This document shows, piece by piece, positions 59,256 through 64,000 of a DNA stretch of 64,000 nucleotides. The notes beneath the pieces are model-generated. The model searched no databases and had not been told where the DNA came from. It saw only the letters and a program-made list of their open reading frames with translations. Source of the stretch: Glycomyces terrestris (GTDB lineage: Bacteria; Actinomycetota; Actinomycetes; Mycobacteriales; Micromonosporaceae); the NCBI RefSeq assembly GCF_003933745.1, contig NZ_RSEB01000002.1:434001-498000 (forward strand). The letters are read 5' to 3'. The position numbers and the translations under genes are program-made. Position 1 is the first letter of the stretch. Each line of letters begins with the position of its first letter.

Positions 59256-59825
59256 ATGCACGACCGCGTCCCCGCACCGCCCGCCGTCGCGCTGCGCCCC
59301 ATCGCCCCCGAGGACGCCGAGGACATCGCCGCGCTCCGCGCCGCCAGCCGCGGCCACCTCGCCCGCTGGGAGCCCGACGAGGACGACGCCACCTACACGC
59401 TCCCCGGCGTCCGCGACGCCATCGCCGCCGCGCTGGCCCGCACCGCGGCGGGCACCGGCCGCTCCTACGTCATCCTGGAGCGCGGCCGCCCCGTGGGCGG
59501 ACTCCTGTTCAACTCGATCGTCCAGGGCCCGTACGTGCGCACGTGCTCCGTCGGCTACTGGGTCGCCGCGGCCGAGACCGGGCGCGGCATCGCCACCGAG
59601 GCCGTGCGCCTCGCGAAGGCCCTCGCGTTCGGGGAGCTCGCGCTCGACCAGCTCCGCGCCGAGACCCTCCCGGACAACCTGGCGTCCCAGGCCGTGCTGT
59701 CCCGCAACGGCTTCCGGCGCCTCGGCATCACGCCGTGCTACTCGCTGAACACCGGGCGCCTGCGCGACCACGTCCTGTTCGAGGCGTCGAACCCGCGGGC
59801 GGAGCACCCGTGGGACTGGACTTGA
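59256..59825 (+). CDS. RimJ/RimL-type GNAT acetyltransferase
   Basis: A 189-residue protein. The motifs VALRPIAPEDAEDIAALRAA, RSYVILERGRPVGGLLFNSI, SVGYWVAAAETGRGIATEAV (acetyl-CoA pyrophosphate loop) and LRAETLPDNLASQAVLSRNG FRRLGI fit ribosomal-protein or small-molecule N-acetyltransferases. GAAGGGA lies before the ATG. Single gene between a divergent kinase and proC. Confidence 0.9.
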   Translation: MHDRVPAPPAVALRPIAPEDAEDIAALRAASRGHLARWEPDEDDATYTLPGVRDAIAAALARTAAGTGRSYVILERGRPVGGLLFNSIVQGPYVRTCSVGYWVAAAETGRGIATEAVRLAKALAFGELALDQLRAETLPDNLASQAVLSRNGFRRLGITPCYSLNTGRLRDHVLFEASNPRAEHPWDWT

Positions 59826-59947
59826 AGGACGCGCGCGGCCGGCGGCGCCCGGCCGTGACCGGGGCGCCAGCGCGGCGCCCGATTCGTTCGAAACGCTGAG
59901 CCCGGTGGGCGGGGGCCGTTAGATTGCGATTCCGGAGGAGGTGCGCC

Positions 59948-60737
59948 ATGGACATCGCGATACTCGGCGTCGGCCATCTCGGCGAGGCCGTCCTCGCCGG
60001 GCTGCTCGACTCGGGCCTGCCGCCCGCGCAGATCTGGGCCACCGCCCAGCCCGCCGAGCGCGCCGCCGCCCTCGCCGGCGCGTACGGCGTCGAGGTCGGC
60101 ACCGACAACGCGGGCGCCGTCGCCGAAGCCGACGTCGTGCTCGTCGCCGTCCGGCCCGGCGCCGTCGAAGGCGTCCTCCAGGAGATCGCGCCCGCCCTCG
60201 AACCGGACGCCACGGTCGTCTCGCTCGCCGCCGGCGTCCCGCTCGCGACCCTCGCCCGGCGCCTCCCCGACGGCGTGACCGCGGTGCGCGCCATGACGAA
60301 CGTCGCCGCCCGCGCCCGCGAGGCCGCGACCGCGCTCACCGCCCCCGACGGCACCGACCTGACCGAGATCGAGGACCTGTTCGACCGCGTCGGCGTCACG
60401 GTCGTCGTCGAGGAGCCCATGATGGACGTCGTGACCGCCGTCGGCGGCTCGGGCCCGGCGTTCCTGTTCTACCTGGCCGACGCCATGACGGAGGCCGCGG
60501 TCGAGGGCGGCATGGACCGCGCCGCCGCGCGCGTCATGGTCGACCAGATGCTCCTCGGCGCGTGCCTGCACCTCCAGTCGAGCGACCGGCCGGCCGCCGA
60601 CCTCCTCGACAGCGTGAACACGCCCGGCGGCACCACGGCCGCCGCCCTCGACGTCCTCACCGCGGCCGCCGTGGACGACACCGTCAAGCGCGCGGTCGGC
60701 GCCGCCGCCAGGCGCGGCCGCGACCTCGCCCGGTTAG
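59948..60737 (+). CDS. proC: Pyrroline-5-carboxylate reductase, stop codon out of frame
   Basis: The protein has the Rossmann start MDIAILGVGHLGEAVLAGLL, the NAD(P)-binding VVLVAVRPGAVEGVLQEIAP, VVSLAAGVPLATLARRL, RAMTNVAARAREAATAL (homologs have MPN), VVTAVGGSGPAFLFYLADAM, TEAAVEGGMDRAAARVMVDQ and the catalytic-site segment LLDSVNTPGGTTAAAL. It makes L-proline from pyrroline-5-carboxylate. Homologs end near residue 265; here the frame passes that point (GRDLARLG) and stays open to 61777, antisense to the next gene. A TAG at 60735 lies one base out of frame, so an indel is likely. A GGAGG ribosome site precedes ATG 59948. Confidence 0.8.
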
Positions 60738-61756
60738 GCCCGCCGGCGGCGCAGGAACAGCGCCGCGACCGCCACGACCGCGACGACGACCGCCGCCACC
60801 AGCATCGCCGTGTACGTCCCCTTGAGACCCGAGGTGAACGCGTCGTACGTCAGCGGCGCGAAGGACGCGTCCCCGGCCTGCTCGATGAACCGCTCCCGGC
60901 CCGCCGCGAGCGCGGCGAGCGCCACCGCCGCCAGGACCGCGCCCAGGACCCCGACGATGAGCGCCGCCACCCACCGGCGCGGCGCGAGCACCACCGCGAC
61001 CAGCAAGAGGCCCAACGCGATCCACGGCAGCCACGTCGCGGCCCACTCGAGCTGCGCGGTCCGCTCCTGGAGCTCGGGCACCTGCGCCGAGTCGAGCAGC
61101 ACGTACTCGGCCTCGACCGCGGGGATGTCGGCGGCGTACGCGAAGTCGTTCTCCGCCAACCGCTCCTTCACGACCTCGACCACCCGGCCCAGGTCGAGCG
61201 TGAGCGTGTTCCCCTCGGCCTTGAGCGAGCCGGCGTTCTCGCCCTCCAGCGCCGAGACGAGCGAGGCGTGCGCCTCGGTCACCGCCGCGTCCCACACCTT
61301 CAGGAACGAGGGGCTCGCGACGAACTCGTTCACCTCGGTCTCGATGTAGGCGCGCAGGGTCGCCGCGGCGGAGGCGATGAGCTCCCGGATGTACGCGGGC
61401 GGGTTCTCGGTCCCGGCCCAGCCGGCGGCCCGTTCGGCGATCGCGTCGACGTCGATCGCGTTCGTGATCTCGGTGGTGACCATGTCCGCGACGGCCGCCT
61501 GGACCCGCTCGTCCGCGGCGATCGGCTCGGTGCGCTCCACGAACCGGTCGGTCGTCAGGAGCTCCAGTCGCGCATAGTAGGCGGCGACCGCGCCGGTGAC
61601 CGCCACGACGGCGAGGACGCACGCGAGCACGGCCACGACCCAGCGGACGGCCCGCCCGATCCCGCCCCCGCGGCCCTCCCCGAGCGTCCGCTCCGGCTCC
61701 TCATCGGGCGCGGCCTCGGCCGCCTCGCGCTCCGTCTCGCTCACGGGAACCTCCAC
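60734..61756 (-). CDS. Four-helix membrane protein with large outside domain
   Basis: A 340-residue protein. A Glu-rich N-terminus leads to helix 1 (about 35-59, WVVAVLACVLAVVAVTGAVA). An outside, mostly helical domain of about 170 residues follows (DRFVERTEPIAADERVQAAV, PAYIRELIASAAATLRAYIE, SLKAEGNTLTLDLGRVVEVV), then three closely packed helices at the C-terminus (WLPWIALGLLLVAVVLAP; AALIVGVLGAVLAAVALAAL; MLVAAVVVAVVAVAALFL). This layout is common for uncharacterised actinobacterial membrane proteins. The stop meets the proC end. Function unknown. Confidence 0.85.
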   Translation of the reverse strand: MEVPVSETEREAAEAAPDEEPERTLGEGRGGGIGRAVRWVVAVLACVLAVVAVTGAVAAYYARLELLTTDRFVERTEPIAADERVQAAVADMVTTEITNAIDVDAIAERAAGWAGTENPPAYIRELIASAAATLRAYIETEVNEFVASPSFLKVWDAAVTEAHASLVSALEGENAGSLKAEGNTLTLDLGRVVEVVKERLAENDFAYAADIPAVEAEYVLLDSAQVPELQERTAQLEWAATWLPWIALGLLLVAVVLAPRRWVAALIVGVLGAVLAAVALAALAAGRERFIEQAGDASFAPLTYDAFTSGLKGTYTAMLVAAVVVAVVAVAALFLRRRRA

Positions 61757-61810
61757 ATCGGCTGGTGCCCACCCTAGCCAGGGCGGGCGCCCGCCGCCGG
61801 GAAACGGGAC

Positions 61811-61837
61811 GGGCGGCGGGGGAGTGCCCCGCCGCCC
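61811..61837 (-). terminator. Terminator of the secreted protease gene
   Basis: Perfect 11-bp arms GGGCGGCGGGG and CCCCGCCGCCC with a 5-nt loop, 14 bp past the stop of the protease gene. Confidence 0.75.
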
Positions 61838-61850
61838 GCCGCCCCCAAAC

Positions 61851-62996
61851 TCAGAAGTCCCACTCCAGGTAGGGCGCGATCATCGGGTAGACGAGGTCCA
61901 TCCGCGCCGCGCTGTTGGGGCAGCCGCCGAGGTGGTGCAGGCCCACGACGGCCCCGCTGGTGCGGCTGAGCACCGGCGACCCGGAGGATCCGCCCTGCGT
62001 GTCGCAGTAGTACGACAGGTCGGTCGCGTACCCGCGCCCGTCGGCCCGGTTGTCGTCGATGAGGCACTGCCCGCCGAGGGTCCGCCGGTCCTCGCTGGAG
62101 ATCCGCAGCGGCTTCCCGCCCGGGTGCCCGGGGATGAAGACCTTCTCGCCGACCTCGGCGTGCCGCGGGTCGATGACCAGGTGCGGCAGGTGCGCGATGG
62201 CCGCGTAGTCGTCCACGGTGAACAGCGTGAAGTCGAGCGTGTAGTGCGTCGCGAGCACGTCCGCGCCGCGCACCTTCAGGGGCGTGCGGGTGTCGCCGCC
62301 CGCGCATTCGACGCACTCGTACCCGAACTGCACCTCGGTGGCCCGCGCCTCGGCCTGCGAGCCCACGCAGTGGTTGTTCGTCATGATCCGGTTCGAGTCG
62401 TCGGCGATCCACGCCGTGCAGTAGTACTCGTCCTCGATGATGAGCCGCGCGACCGAGCGGCTCGCGTCCCACGCGGCCGGATCGGTCTCCCGGTAGCAGG
62501 CGGCGTTCTCCGAGTCGTCGCGCCCGCAGACGCTCTCGGGGCCGGCCCCGCCGGGCCGGGACGCGAGCTCGTCCTCGTTCAGGCCCCGCGCGTACGCGGC
62601 GAGCCGGGCGGTCGCGGCCACGCCGTCGGCGGCGTCCCACAGCCGGATCTCGGCGGTGTCGCCCTCGATCGACAGGGCCCGCAGGACGCCGTCCGCGACG
62701 TCGGCGGCGCCGAACTCGTGGGACTCGGACCCGTCCGGGCTCGCGACGGTGATCCGGTCGCGCCCGCCGAGCACGACGCCGTCGAAGCGGGCCTTGATGA
62801 ACGCGGCGTCCTCGTGCGCGACGGTCTCGGTCTCGCCGGCCGCGAGCGGCACGTCCGCGGTCTCGAGCTGCGCGATCTGGTCGGCCCGGTACCGCGGGGC
62901 CTCGGTCGCGGCCGCGGGTGCCGCGGTCAGCGCGGCCCCGGCGAGGACGCCCGCGGCGAGCGCGGTGACCGTCCTCTTCGTCCTGTCTGATCCCAT
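61851..62996 (-). CDS. Secreted trypsin-like serine protease (S1 family)
   Basis: A 381-residue protein. The signal peptide is RTVTALAAGVLAGAALTAAP with cleavage near residue 30. A pro-region of about 120 residues includes a beta segment (FDGVVLGGRDRITVASPDGS). The protease domain has His in IMTNNHCVG, Asp in YTLDFTLFTVDD and Ser in DTQGGSSGSPVLS, so the triad is complete. Cysteine pairs (CGRDDSENAAC; CVECAGG) suggest disulfides. It resembles glutamyl-endopeptidase/lysyl-type secreted proteases more than chymotrypsin. It has its own terminator and is flanked by unrelated genes. Confidence 0.9.
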   Translation of the reverse strand: MGSDRTKRTVTALAAGVLAGAALTAAPAAATEAPRYRADQIAQLETADVPLAAGETETVAHEDAAFIKARFDGVVLGGRDRITVASPDGSESHEFGAADVADGVLRALSIEGDTAEIRLWDAADGVAATARLAAYARGLNEDELASRPGGAGPESVCGRDDSENAACYRETDPAAWDASRSVARLIIEDEYYCTAWIADDSNRIMTNNHCVGSQAEARATEVQFGYECVECAGGDTRTPLKVRGADVLATHYTLDFTLFTVDDYAAIAHLPHLVIDPRHAEVGEKVFIPGHPGGKPLRISSEDRRTLGGQCLIDDNRADGRGYATDLSYYCDTQGGSSGSPVLSRTSGAVVGLHHLGGCPNSAARMDLVYPMIAPYLEWDF

Positions 62997-63051
62997 GGCC
63001 CCGAAGCGTAGGTGACGGTCGGGGCGCGGGCGGGGGATCGGCCGAATTCGG

Positions 63052-63074
63052 GGGCGGGGCCGGCGGCCCCGCCC
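63052..63074 (-). terminator. Terminator after the DUF4190 gene
   Basis: Perfect 10-bp arms GGGCGGGGCC and GGCCCCGCCC with loop GGC, 7 bp past the stop. Confidence 0.75.
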
Positions 63075-63081
63075 TGCCGGC

Positions 63082-63399
63082 CTAGTTGTACTGGTCCTTC
63101 CAGTCGTCGCGCCACTGGTCCCAGTCGGTGAAGACGCCGGCGGCGACGCCCAGCACGACGAGGAGGATGAACGCGATGATCGAGATCCAGCCGAGGATGA
63201 TCGCGGCCCGCGCGAGCCCCTCGCCGGAGTTGTTGCGCCGCGCGATCTGGCCCTTGGCGACGTAGCCGAGGATGAGCCCGAGGATGCCGATCGGGCTGCA
63301 CCATCCGACGATGGCGAGCACGAACGCGGCGATCGCGAGCCCGTTCATCTCCCGGGGCAGCCTCGCCGGGGCCCCGGCCTGGTCGTATTCCTGCGTCAT
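63082..63399 (-). CDS. DUF4190 domain membrane protein
   Basis: A 105-residue protein with two membrane helices (LAIAAFVLAIVGWCSPIGIL; AAIILGWISIIAFILLVVLG). DUF4190 shows in MNGLAIAAFVLAIVGW, LGLILGYVAKGQIARRNNSG and EGLARAAIILGWISI. The short acidic C-terminal tail (DWDQWRDDWKDQYN) is outside the domain. Such proteins are frequent and uncharacterised in actinobacteria. GGAGGG precedes the start. Confidence 0.9.
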   Translation of the reverse strand: MTQEYDQAGAPARLPREMNGLAIAAFVLAIVGWCSPIGILGLILGYVAKGQIARRNNSGEGLARAAIILGWISIIAFILLVVLGVAAGVFTDWDQWRDDWKDQYN

Positions 63400-63472
63400 G
63401 TGCCCTCCAATGGAGACGGAAATGTGCGCAGTGTACGAAGCCCGGGGGCCCGGGAGGCGCGTTTTCGCCGAA

Positions 63473-64000
63473 TCAGGCCCGCGCGCGGAACCAGGCGAGG
63501 GTGGCGGCCACGGCGTCCTCGTGCGGGGTCAGGCGCGGCTCGCCGAAGGCCGCGCGGAACGCGGTGTCGTCCACGACCCAGTCGCGGTCGCGCTGGTACC
63601 AGGTCTCGCCGAGCTCCTTGACGACCGGGCTGAACAGGCCGAGGAGCCGCTGCGTGCCGCGCCCGAGCGCGGCGGTCTTCAGGCGTCCGCCGGCGGCGTC
63701 ACGCACCATGTCGAGGAATTCGCGGCCGGTCGGCGCGGGGAGCACCGGCAGGTGCCAGGCGCTGCCGTCCGCCTCGGGGCGCTCCCCGAGGGTGACCAGG
63801 CCCGCGGCGATGTCGGGCAGGTACGAGACGGTGTGGAGGACGTCGAGGTCGCCGACCCAGCGGGCGGTCTTCCCGGCCGCGGCCGCTGCGAAGACCGTGG
63901 GCCCCAGGATGGTGTTGACGCCGCCGGGCCCGAAGTAGTCGGAGGCGCGGCCGAGCGCGGCGCGCACGCGGCCCTCGCGGTGGGCGTCGAGGACGAGCGT
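63473..64000 (-). CDS. NAD-dependent epimerase/dehydratase family protein (N-terminus beyond the window)
   Basis: The visible 175 residues are the C-terminal part of an extended short-chain dehydrogenase. ASDYFGPGGVNTILGPTVFA, TARWVGDLDVLHTVSYLPDI and AWHLPVLPAPTGREFLDMVR match the substrate side of NmrA/epimerase-like proteins, ending in DTAFRAAFGEPRLTPHEDAV. The NAD-binding Rossmann motif and catalytic Y-x-x-x-K lie beyond the right edge. Reaction unknown. Confidence 0.85.
   Translation of the reverse strand, partial: TLVLDAHREGRVRAALGRASDYFGPGGVNTILGPTVFAAAAAGKTARWVGDLDVLHTVSYLPDIAAGLVTLGERPEADGSAWHLPVLPAPTGREFLDMVRDAAGGRLKTAALGRGTQRLLGLFSPVVKELGETWYQRDRDWVVDDTAFRAAFGEPRLTPHEDAVAATLAWFRARA

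Overview
This is high-GC DNA with Streptomyces-like codon use (G or C in nearly every third position) and actinobacterial gene families: ECF sigma factors, NarL-type kinases with LuxR regulators, Tat-exported glycoside hydrolases, MMPL transporters, DUF2470 and RidA. The host is very probably an actinomycete. The secreted xylanases and the VTC/DUF4956/CotH operon would suit a soil or plant-associated genus such as Glycomyces, but that genus guess is low confidence.

Layout. 1-3.3 kb: end of a sensor kinase, a DUF2306 membrane gene, a decayed three-repeat CRISPR remnant, and an iron-box-controlled DUF2470 gene. 3.4-16.2 kb: a tRNA-Pro gene whose 3' end is repeated 12.7 kb away, enclosing what looks like a decayed integrated element. 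It holds a broken DUF1963-like gene, a low-GC toxin-tail/immunity cassette, two broken IS5-type transposases, a helix-turn-helix gene pair, an ECF sigma/anti-sigma pair, secreted proteins, a CRISPR array whose two halves point in opposite directions, and a broken integrase beside the second att copy. 16.5-21 kb: a SecD-like lipoprotein antisense to a pentapeptide-repeat gene, a luciferase-like oxidoreductase and small membrane proteins.

21.4-27 kb: a five-gene module (OmpR regulator, sensor kinase, VTC-domain polyphosphate-polymerase-like protein, DUF4956 membrane protein, CotH kinase-like protein) with PhoP-like direct repeats before the VTC gene. 27-32 kb: TetR/MFS efflux pair, a GH11 xylanase and a NarL-type two-component pair. 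32-41 kb: acyltransferase, GNAT, RDD protein, then a 29-residue aromatic-tailed precursor peptide translationally coupled to a cytochrome P450 (a likely minimal atropopeptide-type RiPP cluster), GrpB, an MMPL transporter with TetR, and RidA. 41-46 kb: a large exported nuclease toxin and a DUF1761/TetR pair. 46-53 kb: a cell-wall-anchored multidomain GH10 xylanase and a GH43 arabinanase-like enzyme with an AbfB domain, which with GH11 form a hemicellulose set; the two xylanase promoters share a GAAACTTTCGG element. 52.7-64 kb: glyoxalase-like genes, TfoX, a 956-residue repeat protein, another NarL-type pair, GNAT, proC, a membrane protein, a secreted serine protease, DUF4190 and a partial epimerase.

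Most distinctive items: the precursor/P450 pair at 34.9-36.3 kb, the back-to-back CRISPR array at 15.1-15.8 kb fused through a 30-bp palindromic hybrid repeat, and the VTC/DUF4956/CotH module whose CotH protein carries two methionine-rich PEGM repeat insertions.
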